A stretch of DNA of 64,000 nucleotides from the NCBI RefSeq assembly GCF_021532655.1, contig NZ_JAKGAS010000004.1:62001-126000 (forward strand). The letters run 5' to 3'. The position numbers and the translations under genes are program-made. This stretch comes from Paraglaciecola algarum (GTDB lineage: Bacteria > Pseudomonadota > Gammaproteobacteria > Enterobacterales > Alteromonadaceae). Under the pieces are notes generated by a model. That model did no database searches. It was not told where the DNA came from and worked only from the letters and a program-made list of their open reading frames with translations. How positions within the stretch are numbered: the first letter of the stretch is position 1; every line of letters starts with the position of its first letter. This document shows, one piece after another, positions 18,820-28,751 of this stretch.

Positions 18820-20013
18820 TTATCTAAACAGCACTTTCTCTTTATTGAACCAATAAATACTAAAGGCAAAAAACGCTCCTGCGATGACTACGGTTGAGCC
18901 AAATATTGCGAAAAGCTGAAAGTAATCCATTGTACCTTTAACTAGTTCTTTCATAGCTAAAGATACGTTGGTGATAGGCACCCAAGCCCAACCACCTTTT
19001 AATTCCACACCAGGTAAAAGTGCCAACATAATAGGAATGATTACAAATATCATCATGGGCCCCATATAACTTTGGGCCTCTTTAAAGCTTTTAGCATAGA
19101 TGGAAATACTCAACAATGCAGAGGCAAAAATGGCTACCACTGGCACTAACATTAAAAAGATCAATACAAAATCCATCACACCAATTTGCGCCATAAAATC
19201 AGCTACAAATTTAACCGCCATGCCTTGGCTTATAACAAATCCCCATATGGCCATACTGGCAACCGTAATTAATGCAGTCATGGTGCCGGCAAACCCTATG
19301 GTTAAAAATTTACCAAATACTATTTTGTTTCTGTCTATCGGTGAAATCAGTAAGGTTTCCAAAGTCCCTCGCTCTTTTTCGCCCGCGCCTATATCCGCCG
19401 CCGGCATCATGGCACCTTGTAAACACAAAATAAATAACAGATAAGGCAACATGCCCCCGATTTTTTCACCCCAGTTTTCGCGAGTGTCGGCAGTGTTTAC
19501 CTTTTCTAAAACAATAGGTTTAATTAATGCTTTTTGCTGACCTTCATCTAAACCCAAGGTACTAAAAGCAGTTTGCTTAAATTGATCAGACTGACTTTTC
19601 ACTATTTCGTTTACTCTGCGATAAACTAAATTTAAACCCGCATCATTAAAATGTAATTCTAGATTGGCCTGCCCATTAGTTAACACGTCACTGGAATAAT
19701 TATCAGGAATAACCAGCACAAAATCCGCAGTACCTGCACGAATAATACTTTTAAAATCAGCATCAGCAGAGATCTCAACCTGCTCAAACTTGTCGGGTTG
19801 CTGCAAATCTTTCACGATTTCAGGCGCATATTGCCCGCCTACTAAAGCGTATTTAAGTACTTTCGTTTCGGCTTTATCTATAGCTTGTTTGCCAACAAAA
19901 CCGGCAATACCAAAAATAATTGGAAAAATAAGTAATGGTAATGCAATCATAAAAAATAGGGTTTTACGATCACGCAATAATTCTTTTAATTCCTTTGAAA
20001 AGACTAACCACAT
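18820..20013 (-). CDS. natB: ABC-2 type exporter permease (NatB-like)
   Basis: 397 residues. One membrane segment near the N-terminus (TLFFMIALPLLIFPIIFGIAG) is followed by a large extracytoplasmic loop of about 150 residues, then five membrane segments. The motif GAGEKERGTLETLLISPI and the overall plan are those of NatB, the permease of sodium-extruding ABC systems. The start overlaps the end of the ATPase gene by 10 bp, so the two are one operon. The substrate (sodium or other) is inferred by family only. Confidence 0.82.
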   Translation of the reverse strand: MWLVFSKELKELLRDRKTLFFMIALPLLIFPIIFGIAGFVGKQAIDKAETKVLKYALVGGQYAPEIVKDLQQPDKFEQVEISADADFKSIIRAGTADFVLVIPDNYSSDVLTNGQANLELHFNDAGLNLVYRRVNEIVKSQSDQFKQTAFSTLGLDEGQQKALIKPIVLEKVNTADTRENWGEKIGGMLPYLLFILCLQGAMMPAADIGAGEKERGTLETLLISPIDRNKIVFGKFLTIGFAGTMTALITVASMAIWGFVISQGMAVKFVADFMAQIGVMDFVLIFLMLVPVVAIFASALLSISIYAKSFKEAQSYMGPMMIFVIIPIMLALLPGVELKGGWAWVPITNVSLAMKELVKGTMDYFQLFAIFGSTVVIAGAFFAFSIYWFNKEKVLFR

Positions 20014-20813
20014 GATACTTCTCCTTGTTCACCCTGCTTTGATTGATTGATAATCGACATAAATGAACGATTTAATGAGTTATCAGCCATGGCCTTAAAC
20101 GCCGCGATATCGCCATCAAACTTACTAATACCTTGATCAATCACCACGACTTTTTCACATAACTCTTGTACTTCATCTAAATGATGAGTGGAGAAAATAA
20201 CCGGCGTGCCTTTTTGTTTTAAGCCTTGAATAAAGTCCAATACTGTTTGTGCCGCCATAATGTCCAGCCCAGTTGTTGGCTCATCTAAAATAACCAGTTC
20301 TGGGTCGTGAACAACAGCGCGAGCAATGGCTGTTTTTTGTTTCATACCAGTAGAGAAATTCTCTGAACGCCTATCTAAAAAGCTGTGCATATCTAATAAG
20401 TCAGCTAATTCCTGAATTTTATTTTCAATTGCCTCAGCTTGCATACCATGTAATTGAGCAAAGTAGTGGATATTTTCACGACCGGTTAAGCGGCCATACA
20501 AGCCTGTTGTACCTGACAAAAATCCAATTTTACGCCTAGCGATAATTGGGTTTTCTAGTACATTTTCACCACCAATCATCACACTACCGGCATCAGGCTT
20601 TAAAGCAGTAGATAACATCCTTAAAGTGGTAGTTTTACCTGCGCCGTTAGGGCCTAACAAACCTAATACTTGCCCCTTATTACAACTAAAAGACACATCT
20701 TTCACTGAATGAAAAAAACGCCCTTTGAGTCTTGGGTCTTTTTTCTCCTGCTCACTTAACTTTTTAGGATTTTCCACAGCAAACTTTTTTGCCAATTGTT
20801 TTATTTCTATCAT
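20004..20813 (-). CDS. natA: ABC exporter ATPase (NatA-like)
   Basis: 269 residues with a complete ATPase: Walker A GPNGAGKTT, signature FSTGMKQK, Walker B LVILDEPTTGLD, and the switch histidine in IFSTHHLDE. It pairs with the overlapping permease gene downstream. The FFHSVKDVSF segment before the core (ahead of the Walker A site) is typical of the NatA branch. It hydrolyses ATP on the inner face of the membrane to drive export. Confidence 0.88.
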   Translation of the reverse strand: MIEIKQLAKKFAVENPKKLSEQEKKDPRLKGRFFHSVKDVSFSCNKGQVLGLLGPNGAGKTTTLRMLSTALKPDAGSVMIGGENVLENPIIARRKIGFLSGTTGLYGRLTGRENIHYFAQLHGMQAEAIENKIQELADLLDMHSFLDRRSENFSTGMKQKTAIARAVVHDPELVILDEPTTGLDIMAAQTVLDFIQGLKQKGTPVIFSTHHLDEVQELCEKVVVIDQGISKFDGDIAAFKAMADNSLNRSFMSIINQSKQGEQGEVSCG

Positions 20814-20992
20814 TCCGTTTTCCTATTAGGCCCTTTTAATTAGGCAGCACCTATTCTGCACATTTATTTAACGTAATACAGTATTAGTCTTAACAATCAT
20901 ATATTTATTACATTAATTATTTGTAGTTAATGTGTAACAATACGCAAATTGCAATGATTACATTCACTACACATAGTTATTAGGAAATATTG

Positions 20993-21700
20993 ATGGAACT
21001 AGTCTCCAACCCGATTCAAGCCATGCAGGATACATTTACCAAACCCAATCGGGTATTTGCCACCATAGCCAAAACCCACAATTGGTCATGGTTACCTTTT
21101 TTGCTGGTATCTTTTGTGTCTACTTTACCTATTTATTATTACTTTAATTTTATTGATTTTGACTGGTATCGAAATATGGTGATTGAAACCTCTGCCGGTG
21201 ATTTAAGCCCGGCAGAGCTGGATATGATGCGCCAAGCCATGCAACAAACTCAAATTCTATGGGTAAGTGTTATCGGCGTGGTTTTTTCAAGCATCATCTC
21301 TAATGCGGTTCTCGCTGTTTATCTAAACTACGCCACAAAATCAGACGAGGAATGTGTACAAGGATTCACCGATTGGTACGGTTTTACTTGGTGGGTGAGC
21401 ATGCCAACTGTAGTGATAAGCCTTATTACTATGGCTATTGTACTTTTAGCGTCTGATAATCAGCTCTCTCCTGCGGCATTAGGTCCAACGTCTTTAGCTT
21501 TTATTTTAGGAATAGAAATGGATTCAGCTTGGTTTTCCTTAACTCAAGCCATTCGTTTAGAGTCAATTTGGGTGATGTACTTAATTGCCGTTGGTTTAAG
21601 TCAATGGACACAATTACCTAATAATAGAACCTATCTTATTGCCTGTGCGCCTTTTGTGCTCATATGGGGAATTTGGGCCGCTATTTTACTAGTCAGTTAA
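20993..21700 (+). CDS. YIP1 family membrane protein
   Basis: 235 residues with five membrane segments. The N-terminal NPIQAMQDTFTKPNRVFATI and the Trp-rich SWLPFL are typical of bacterial YIP1-domain proteins, whose role is not established. The ATG at 20993 is preferred, with TAGGAAA seven bases before it; a TTG directly upstream is the alternative. The last 8 bp overlap the convergent DUF3025 gene. Confidence 0.8.
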   Translation: MELVSNPIQAMQDTFTKPNRVFATIAKTHNWSWLPFLLVSFVSTLPIYYYFNFIDFDWYRNMVIETSAGDLSPAELDMMRQAMQQTQILWVSVIGVVFSSIISNAVLAVYLNYATKSDEECVQGFTDWYGFTWWVSMPTVVISLITMAIVLLASDNQLSPAALGPTSLAFILGIEMDSAWFSLTQAIRLESIWVMYLIAVGLSQWTQLPNNRTYLIACAPFVLIWGIWAAILLVS

Positions 21701-22526
21701 GCCCGCCAGACAAAGTTCTAGGTTTAGGTTTTGGCCTAAAGTAGTCTGTATTTGCGTAAAATTCAGGATCCTTATTGGCATTCCAAACCTCTGGAATGCC
21801 CAATAAAGGTAATGGAAATAACGGCTTATTTTGTAAAAATAGCTTCTGCTCAATAATTTGTTTTAGCAATAAATCATCGAGTAATAACAACTGTTGCTGA
21901 TAGGCTAATTCGTGAAAACCTGTCTCAACTTCTATCGCCAACCATTTGCCGGTTAAACCAATAAATGGCGCAAGTAACATCTCTAAATTTGCATGACCAA
22001 ACATATAAGCATTTAATTGTTTACCCCATAAACCTCTATTTTTTACAAAAACCTGGTGCCATTGATGCTCACTTAGTTGCGATATTAACTCTTGATTATT
22101 AACTGATTTTTCATAAGTAATGATCACCCCACATTCATCAAAATGGGTTAAATTATTACGTTGTAAGGTGCGAGGAGAGAGACCAAACTGCTCAATATCT
22201 TGCACATGCAGCTGATTGAGTAACCTTTTCGTTTTCGGAAATTGTAACCAGATCAAACCATTAAATAAATCATGCCAGCTATTGGGTCTTGTAGGTACAA
22301 TATTTTTTTGAAATATAATTTGTTCATAATACAGATCTGGCTCTTCAATTTGTGACTGACATACAAACTCAGGCAAGTTTTGTGTGCAAGCGGCTAAATT
22401 TAATTGATTGAGTCCAACAGCATTCGGCCAATCATCAAATTGAGTTAATGAAAACAAGCTCTCTAGTTGCCGTATGTGTAACATATCTAATTGATTTGAA
22501 TATTCTTTATGCCACTTTTCACACAT
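21693..22526 (-). CDS. DUF3025 domain protein
   Basis: 277 residues. The segment PTRPNSWHDLFNGLIWLQFPKTKRLLN is the signature of DUF3025, a family of unknown function common in gammaproteobacteria. No membrane segment or signal is evident, so it is probably cytosolic. The 3' end overlaps the convergent YIP1 gene by 8 bp. It is divergent from the M28 peptidase. Confidence 0.8.
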   Translation of the reverse strand: MCEKWHKEYSNQLDMLHIRQLESLFSLTQFDDWPNAVGLNQLNLAACTQNLPEFVCQSQIEEPDLYYEQIIFQKNIVPTRPNSWHDLFNGLIWLQFPKTKRLLNQLHVQDIEQFGLSPRTLQRNNLTHFDECGVIITYEKSVNNQELISQLSEHQWHQVFVKNRGLWGKQLNAYMFGHANLEMLLAPFIGLTGKWLAIEVETGFHELAYQQQLLLLDDLLLKQIIEQKLFLQNKPLFPLPLLGIPEVWNANKDPEFYANTDYFRPKPKPRTLSGGLN

Positions 22527-22614
22527 ATACTGGCAACTCCAACAAAAACGATTTAAATAGATGATTTGAAGTCATTATAATGAAGCCATTATTTCTATCC
22601 ACAAGAGTAAATCA

Positions 22615-24261
22615 ATGAAAACTCGCGCTACACTTTTTACCCTCAGTATTTGTCTAGTGACTTTATTCACAGCCTGCCAAGATAAAAAAGAATCACAAAT
22701 AGCAGTGACTGATAATTTTTCTCAGGTGTATCAAAATATTAATACTGAAGATCTAAAACGCCATATCAAAACCCTCGCGTCTGACGAGTTTGAAGGCAGG
22801 TTACCTACCACAATAGGTGAAGAAAAAACCTTAGATTATTTAACCAAAGAGTTTACTCAATTGGGTTTCCAACCTGGCAATGGTGATAGATTTTTGCAAC
22901 CCGTTGAACTGGTAGAAATGACAGCAGATCCGAATATGGTCATGACCATAGGTGATAATACATTTGTTTATAAAGAACACATGATGGCATCAACTAAGCG
23001 TGAGCAAAAGCAAATTGAATTAAAAGACTCCGAACTGGTCTTTGTGGGTTATGGGGTGAATGCCCCAGAATATGGTTGGAACGACTACGCAGATTTAGAT
23101 GTTAAAGGTAAAACGGTAGTGATCTTGGTGAATGATCCAGGTTTTGAAAACCCAGAAAGTGGCTTATTCCAAGGTAAAACCATGACCTATTATGGCCGTT
23201 GGACATACAAATACGAAGAAGCCAGTCGTCAAGGTGCGGCTGCTGCGTTAATTGTACATGAAACAAAACCAGCATCTTACGGTTGGTCTGTAGTGGCGAA
23301 TAGTTGGAGTGGTGCACAATATGGCCTAGTCACAGAAAATGGCAACGCCGACAAGGTGGCAGTTGAAGGTTGGTTAACCCTAGAAAGCGCCACTAAAATT
23401 TTCGCAGACGTAGGCCTAGATTTTCAAGCAGAAAAACAAAATGCCATGCTGGCCAACTACCATAAAACTATTGGGTTAAAAGCTTCAGTCACCATAAATA
23501 ACAGCTTTAAAAAGTCCACCAGCTACAACTTTGTGGCCACACTACCAGGCACCACAGCTGCAGATGAACACCTAATTTATACAGCTCACTGGGATCACTT
23601 AGGTAAGGATGAAAACATAGAAGGCGATCAAATCTACAATGGAGCCCACGACAATGCCACGGGTGTTGCCTCTAGCTTAGCCGTGGCTAAAGCTTATTCA
23701 CAATTGAACATAAAACCTAAACGCTCTGCTACATTTTTAATCGTCACAGCTGAAGAACAAGGTTTGTTAGGCTCAAAGTATTACACCGAACACCCGATTA
23801 TTCCTCTGGAAAAAACGGTAGCCAATATCAATATGGACGCCATGAATGTACTAGGCAGAACCAAAGATGTTGCAGTAGTGGGTATGGGCAAATCTGAGCT
23901 CGAAAGCTACTTAACTAAAGCCGCAAAAGCGCAAAAAAGATATTTAGTGCAAGAAAGCAAACCAGAAGCTGGATATTACTACCGTAGCGATCATTTTAAC
24001 TTTGCCAAAAAAGGCGTACCTGCTCTGTACGCAAAAGGCGGGACTGAACCTATTGATGCAGCCACAGCGGATTATCGCAAACGCACCAATGTGATCATCA
24101 CAGGTTGTTACCACCAAGTATGTGATCAGTATCGCGAAAAATGGGACCTATCAGGCATTCAAGAAGACGCGCAATTATTATTTGAAGTAGGCTACGACAT
24201 AGTCAATTCAAACGAATGGCCAAAGTGGGCCGAAACCAGTGAGTTTCAACGAATAAAATAA
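22615..24261 (+). CDS. M28 family zinc metallopeptidase, lipoprotein with PA domain
   Basis: 548 residues. The lipobox LFTAC puts it at the outer membrane or periplasm. A PA domain sits at about 140-290 (GVNAPEYGWNDYADLDVKGKTV). The M28 catalytic part has all five zinc-ligand motifs: AHWDH, GAHDNATG, TAEEQGLLGS, the Asp of NMDAMN, and YRSDHF. It is likely an aminopeptidase on exported peptides. Its last quarter is repeated, with an internal deletion, at 27660-27902, which marks this gene as the left border of an accessory region. Confidence 0.88.
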   Translation: MKTRATLFTLSICLVTLFTACQDKKESQIAVTDNFSQVYQNINTEDLKRHIKTLASDEFEGRLPTTIGEEKTLDYLTKEFTQLGFQPGNGDRFLQPVELVEMTADPNMVMTIGDNTFVYKEHMMASTKREQKQIELKDSELVFVGYGVNAPEYGWNDYADLDVKGKTVVILVNDPGFENPESGLFQGKTMTYYGRWTYKYEEASRQGAAAALIVHETKPASYGWSVVANSWSGAQYGLVTENGNADKVAVEGWLTLESATKIFADVGLDFQAEKQNAMLANYHKTIGLKASVTINNSFKKSTSYNFVATLPGTTAADEHLIYTAHWDHLGKDENIEGDQIYNGAHDNATGVASSLAVAKAYSQLNIKPKRSATFLIVTAEEQGLLGSKYYTEHPIIPLEKTVANINMDAMNVLGRTKDVAVVGMGKSELESYLTKAAKAQKRYLVQESKPEAGYYYRSDHFNFAKKGVPALYAKGGTEPIDAATADYRKRTNVIITGCYHQVCDQYREKWDLSGIQEDAQLLFEVGYDIVNSNEWPKWAETSEFQRIK

Positions 24262-24398
24262 TCAAAAACAATAATAAAGATAGGAACATAAACTCCAATT
24301 AAATGATTTAATGCTCTATTTCTTAAAATATAGAATTTGACAGGGTTCTCGTGATTTGAAAGTCTAGGGATATTAAATCTTTAATTAAGTAGAATTTA

Positions 24399-25454
24399 AT
24401 GAACAAAACACTTTCAGCTAAATTAATAGGCCGTATTCGGAACCTTAAAATGAAAGTAGAGTCGTATCTACATTTAAAAGGTATCCCAATAGATGACTGT
24501 AGAGATGAGATTGAGAGTCAACTAAAACTCTCTGTTTCATCTAAAGTATTCCAATTTCCGTTGCCTAAAAATATCCATTACGCAACAGTCAAAGATCGCC
24601 CTAGAAATAGTGGGTTAACATCTGTAGGTTTTATAAATTCGACTCATGTTATATGCTGTGACTTTAATGAGAAAACGTCATATTACTCTGAAATAATTGG
24701 AGAAAAGTTAAATATATTAGATAGTCACCCAACCATAACCTCTGACGGAATGCCTGTTCAAACTGATTTAATTGATGTAAGAAAAAACGAATTTGTGGTG
24801 TCAAATTTCTATCAAGGCTCCGTCAGCCATTATGAAGTTATAGATCATAAAATAAAATTCATACGTGAAATAAATCATAATAGTTTCAAAAATTTACATG
24901 GGGTCAGATTTATCCCTAACTATGATTCTTTATTATGGCTGGCTTATTGTGGTGGTAATAACAAATGCCACCAAATTTATGATATGAAAAAAAACAAAGT
25001 AATACATGAGTTTAGTACTGATCAACAATGCCAAGATATTTCTTTTGTTGGAAAATATGCTGTTGTCTTTGCTCGAACGGACCATATTGCTAAAGGTAAC
25101 GTTAAGCTAACTAAAAATAGTCCTAAAAATACAATGTTCGCCACAGCTTATATATATGAGTTACCCAAAAATATCTACGAGGCCCCCCCAATTATAAAAA
25201 GAATATGGAAAGGTAATGGGCATATAGATTCCACTAAAGCCGGACCAAATGGCTGCATATATGCGGCCAACCAATACTTAGACAGAGTCGATGTTCTTAA
25301 AGTAGATCAATCTGGTATTATGTCACTAATACAAACTATAGATGGTTATGAATTACCTCATGGGCTTGACATCAAAGGAAAAGAGCTAGCTGTTACATGC
25401 TACCAAGATTCGACTTTGCGAGTAGCTGAACTCACACCATCAAATTTAATCTAG
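24399..25454 (+). CDS. Uncharacterised protein, beta-propeller-like
   Basis: 351 residues, no signal peptide. After a basic N-terminal helix (about 1-50), repeating segments of 40-50 residues with hydrophobic beta-strand patterns follow (VISFINSTHVICCDF-like and SVSHYEVIDHKIKFIREI; ending HGLDIKGKELAVTCYQD), as in six- or seven-bladed propellers. I do not recognise the family and see no catalytic motif. Base composition is lower in GC than the flanking peptidase gene. It sits next to a glycosyltransferase, so a role in surface glycan chemistry is possible but unproven. Confidence 0.5.
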   Translation: MNKTLSAKLIGRIRNLKMKVESYLHLKGIPIDDCRDEIESQLKLSVSSKVFQFPLPKNIHYATVKDRPRNSGLTSVGFINSTHVICCDFNEKTSYYSEIIGEKLNILDSHPTITSDGMPVQTDLIDVRKNEFVVSNFYQGSVSHYEVIDHKIKFIREINHNSFKNLHGVRFIPNYDSLLWLAYCGGNNKCHQIYDMKKNKVIHEFSTDQQCQDISFVGKYAVVFARTDHIAKGNVKLTKNSPKNTMFATAYIYELPKNIYEAPPIIKRIWKGNGHIDSTKAGPNGCIYAANQYLDRVDVLKVDQSGIMSLIQTIDGYELPHGLDIKGKELAVTCYQDSTLRVAELTPSNLI

Positions 25455-25489
25455 TTATAATTTAACCCATAGAACTTTAAAGACAATCA

Positions 25490-25822
25490 CCTATAAAACC
25501 TAGCCAAAGAACACATAAATACTTTATTCAAAATTGGCAGGTAGCAGACGATATTACCAACTTTGCTATCCAACTATGGGCCTATGCGGTGATGAGCCAT
25601 CACAACCATTAGGTATTGTATATTAATTACAATCAAAGCCGAATTTTAGTGGCACAGGGACTAGTAGATAACGAACAATAACCTGCTTTAATCACTGAAG
25701 TTCAAAAATACTTTTACTATGCCACTGACTGTGAACACTTGGTGTTAAACATTGGTCGGCACACCCTGCATCCATTAATACCAAGTGTGGACAAAGTCGA
25801 AACTTTGCTCAAACACCTCTAA
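25490..25822 (+). pseudogene. Decayed gene fragment, possibly a sulfotransferase 3' end
   Basis: One frame of 111 codons with two internal stops reads like protein: HKYFIQNWQVADDITNFAIQLW, then ILVAQGLVDNEQ, then PALITEVQKYFYYATDCEHLVLN, and ends KVETLLKHL. The helix-rich pattern with a ...LVDNEQ... phrase resembles the end of sulfotransferase-type enzymes, but the assignment is tentative. No start region remains. Confidence 0.4.
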
Positions 25823-25874
25823 TCTAGTTCATACCGACTAAAATTCGTGACGAAAAATAAAACGTGCCATACTT

Positions 25875-26960
25875 CTAATCAAAGAACTTATTATTTTTCT
25901 CTACCCCCAACTTTATTTTAATGAACGCCAATAAAGGAACATGTGATAAAACCAAACTTGGAAACAACAACCTAACGATGCGGTTTTTTATTTCCGCCCT
26001 TAACCAACGTTTAAAACTAAAATGGCTTATCCCAGTCCCAGCTAAGACTTTTCCAAGTTCCGAATTTTGTTGATTTAGGGCAGAAATCAGCTCTGTTACG
26101 GCTTTTGCTCTTCGTGATACATTCTCTTGCGCAATTTTAAGTTCTGCTTCGATGTTAGTATTACTACAAAACTGTTCAAACTTCCCCTGATAATCGTCTA
26201 ACTGTTTTCTATAAATCGATGGAATACAATCGGAACCTTTACTAGTCCATCCTCTTCGATTTAGTTTAAAACCATTTGATAAATTATTGACAGTAGGATT
26301 TGACCGGGCAATTAAAGCCAAATACTCCTCTTTAGAGCGAACAACTCTATGAAGTACAATGCCCTCTGAATGGAAGTGAACACGATCATCTTTCATACGA
26401 CCGATGTGACAAGAGTGAAACTTTGCATCTTCTTGACCGGTTCTAATCATATATTTTGTAAATTTATCAAATTCCCCCATCATATCTGCGTGTAAACACG
26501 AAAAGGGCAACTTGTCACCACTAGTAGCAAACCACTGAAAGCTAATCACTGAATGTTCGAACATTCCATTTTCAGCTAAAGCTAATAAATCCTGATCTAA
26601 CAATAAAAACTCATCAATATCTAAATACAAAATATAGTCAAATTCGTCAGCTGAGGTGGCAATATATATATCAGCATAACTTTTTGACTGTAACGGCGTA
26701 TAATTCAAAAAATCTTTATTAATCCGACTTAACAACTCTTCTCGTTGATCATTCTCTATTCCGTCTACAACTTTGTATTTAACCGGTAATGTATCCCCCA
26801 ACTTGTTTAATAAGGATACAGAGTTGTCATCGGTATTGTTGACATACACCAACACACTGTCTATGCCAATATTTAAATGGTGGTATATCCACTCAGGTAA
26901 ATAGGCAGCTTCATTTTTTGCAATACCTGCAAGAAGAATTCTAGGTTTTTCGATTTTCAT
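25875..26960 (-). CDS. Glycosyltransferase, GT92/GT2-like (Glyco_tranf_2_4)
   Basis: 361 residues. The N-terminus has LLAGIAKNEAAYLPEWIYHHLNIGID, the acceptor-fold opening of the Glyco_tranf_2_4 family, and a DxD-type metal site in LYLDIDEFLLL at about residue 122. FHSCHIGRMK and the C-terminal basic helix follow. Such enzymes add a sugar from a nucleotide donor to surface glycans. No signal peptide is present. It is flanked by two gene relics, fitting a decaying glycan locus. Confidence 0.75.
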   Translation of the reverse strand: MKIEKPRILLAGIAKNEAAYLPEWIYHHLNIGIDSVLVYVNNTDDNSVSLLNKLGDTLPVKYKVVDGIENDQREELLSRINKDFLNYTPLQSKSYADIYIATSADEFDYILYLDIDEFLLLDQDLLALAENGMFEHSVISFQWFATSGDKLPFSCLHADMMGEFDKFTKYMIRTGQEDAKFHSCHIGRMKDDRVHFHSEGIVLHRVVRSKEEYLALIARSNPTVNNLSNGFKLNRRGWTSKGSDCIPSIYRKQLDDYQGKFEQFCSNTNIEAELKIAQENVSRRAKAVTELISALNQQNSELGKVLAGTGISHFSFKRWLRAEIKNRIVRLLFPSLVLSHVPLLAFIKIKLGVEKNNKFFD

Positions 26961-27080
26961 ACAGTATTTTTCACTTAATTTTAAAACCTATAAAAACGGT
27001 TTAATACATTGTACTTTTTGTAACAATACAGTTTATCTCAAGTTGAATTACCCCAATATTGCCCCCACTTTTGATCTCAA

Positions 27081-27337
27081 TCATATTTCTTTTTTTATTT
27101 CATCATCAACTCTGAGGTAGTTACCAAATTTCATATCTAATTTATTCCAATACTCGTCAAAAAAGTGCGTTGGTGAACAAATGTGCCTATCCATATCATA
27201 TTGGATAAAAACCTCGCTTTAAAGCTATGACACTTATATTCCTCAATACTGCCATCAACTAGAATATTTTTGTCTTTAACGCTGTGCAATGGTTGATGAG
27301 TAACCGCGTCAAAATCACCTTTTAAGCAATTATTCAC
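27081..27337 (-). pseudogene. Frameshifted gene fragment of unknown family
   Basis: From 27337 one frame reads MNNCLKGDFDAVTHQPLHSV up to about 27195. After that the neighbouring frame takes over with YDMDRHICSPTHFFDEYWNK and continues to a TGA at 27081. The change of frame within plausible protein sequence, plus the lack of a full domain, marks it as a broken remnant. I cannot name the family. Confidence 0.4.
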
Positions 27338-27578
27338 TATTTATAATATTGTGTTCACGTCACATTTAGCTTTACCAGCCCAAAATATGCAACTGCTTTT
27401 TAACACCACTAGGGCTAGACTTTAATACAAATTACAAAAGTAGTAAGAAGGACCAAATATTTAGATTGTTATAATTACCAATTAACATCCTAATATCAAC
27501 AATCCACCCTTCATAAAATCATGCTGCTTGATGAGTCCAAAATATCGGCAGAGCCGAACTTTAAATAACCTTATTGGA

Positions 27579-27652
27579 TGGCGAAGCCATGCTTTTGATT
27601 TACCTTCGACTACAAATTAGCCAGTAAGTAATTGGCTTGCCGGATGGCCCGA
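27579..27652. repeat. Dispersed palindromic repeat, copy 1 (partial)
   Basis: The sequence gcgaagccatgcttttgat, then cgactacaaatt and aattggcttgccggatggcc, matches the first half of the copies at 36794 and 57498. It ends where the M28 fragment begins, so the fragment seems to have broken or joined this repeat. Confidence 0.6.
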
Positions 27653-27659
27653 TAGGGGC

Positions 27660-27902
27660 ATGGACAAATCTGAGCTCGAAAGCTACTTAACTAAAGCCGC
27701 AAAAGTACAAAATAGACATATAGTGCAAGAAGGCAAACCAGAGGCTGGATACTACTGCCGCAGCGATAAGTTCCGTGAAAAATGGGATCTGACGGGCATT
27801 CAACAAGACGCACAATTATTATTTGATGTGAGCTACAACCTAGTCAATTCAAATGACTGGCCTAAATGGGCTAAAATCAGTGAGTTTCAAAGACCAAGGT
27901 AA
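27660..27902 (+). pseudogene. Partial copy of the M28 peptidase 3' end
   Basis: 80 codons nearly identical to the last part of the peptidase at 22615-24261 (KSELESYLTKAAK, EAGYY, REKWDL, VNSN and WPKWA all match). Relative to the parent, 45 codons are missing between the SD of YRSDHF and the QYREKW segment, exactly between two copies of the pentamer GATCA in the parent (23989 and 24124). The lost piece includes the last zinc ligand, so it cannot be functional. It may mark a duplication or island insertion at the 3' end of the peptidase. Confidence 0.85.
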
Positions 27903-28104
27903 CAATAGTTTTTGTCAAAGGTTATAGATAAACAAATGCGGGATAGTCAGTTCTTCAAGTTAAAGAGCGAACTATCCGTAACAGCCAACTAATTAATAGG
28001 CAACTGCAACGCTCTCAATGAAATTATTAAAAGACAGCTTAGGAAAACTGTCATCCAGAACTCATTTAGTTAATAAGTAGAACGATTTGCTCTTTATAAA
28101 CAAG

Positions 28105-28313
28105 CTAGTTTTTTCTGTAAGCATTGTCTCTATTTTAAACAATTAACAAAAGCACCAGCTTGTCATCTTCGTCAATTGTATAAAATACTCTGAAATATAT
28201 CTCAGGGCTGAGGTTTCAATGATATGTGAAAGGCTACGGTTATCGCTTTGCGCAAAAGCCCTAAATTTTGCATATATACCTTCACTTAATCTTAACGTTA
28301 CCGTCTTTGACAT
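28105..28313 (-). pseudogene. Relic of a RelB/RelE-type toxin-antitoxin pair
   Basis: The start (MSKTVTLRLSEGIYAKFRAFAQSDNR) matches the antitoxin at 32532-32774. The end (YTIDEDDKLVLLLIV, then a stop, then NRDNAYRKN) matches the toxin at 32251-32532. The 300-odd bases between are missing, joined at the short repeat actct present at both places in the intact copy. The fusion is out of frame, so neither protein is made. Confidence 0.85.
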
Positions 28314-28430
28314 GGCTTAATTCTCAATTTATGGAACACAAATAGAATACATCCGAATACGAAAACTAACAGGCGCATCAATCCTACCTCTGTACTTGTG
28401 AGTTGCAAAAAGCAAGACCTGGTTCCACGT

Positions 28431-28681
28431 TGCGTTAAATAGCTAAGGAAAAAGCATGGCTTCGCCGCTAAAAACATTGAACCACAGAGGGCGCTGTGAC
28501 CGCAGAGGAAAAGACAAAACAAGCGCAGGTAAAAGCAGACTATGGCCGAGTAAAGCAGTGAGTAGAAAGCACTAGAATTTAATCACCATCCGTCATTTAC
28601 ATAGACAACAACTTCACTAACTAATTGTTATAATTAGACTTAGCCAAAATAAAAATAAACATGGATGGCTACTTAATTTTT
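28431..28681. repeat. Dispersed ~250-bp non-coding element, copy A
   Basis: Begins gcgttaaatagctaagg, passes through accacagagggcgc, gtagaaagcactagaattt and taattgttataattaga, and ends aaacatggatggct. The same order of blocks recurs at 31467, 32893 and 33181. It follows the toxin-antitoxin relic exactly as copy C follows the intact pair. Confidence 0.85.
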
Positions 28682-28751
28682 CTAAGATACATAGGTTTAA
28701 GTAGAAGTAATTAAAAAATACAAGACCAGTACCTACGTATTCTATTCAGAT

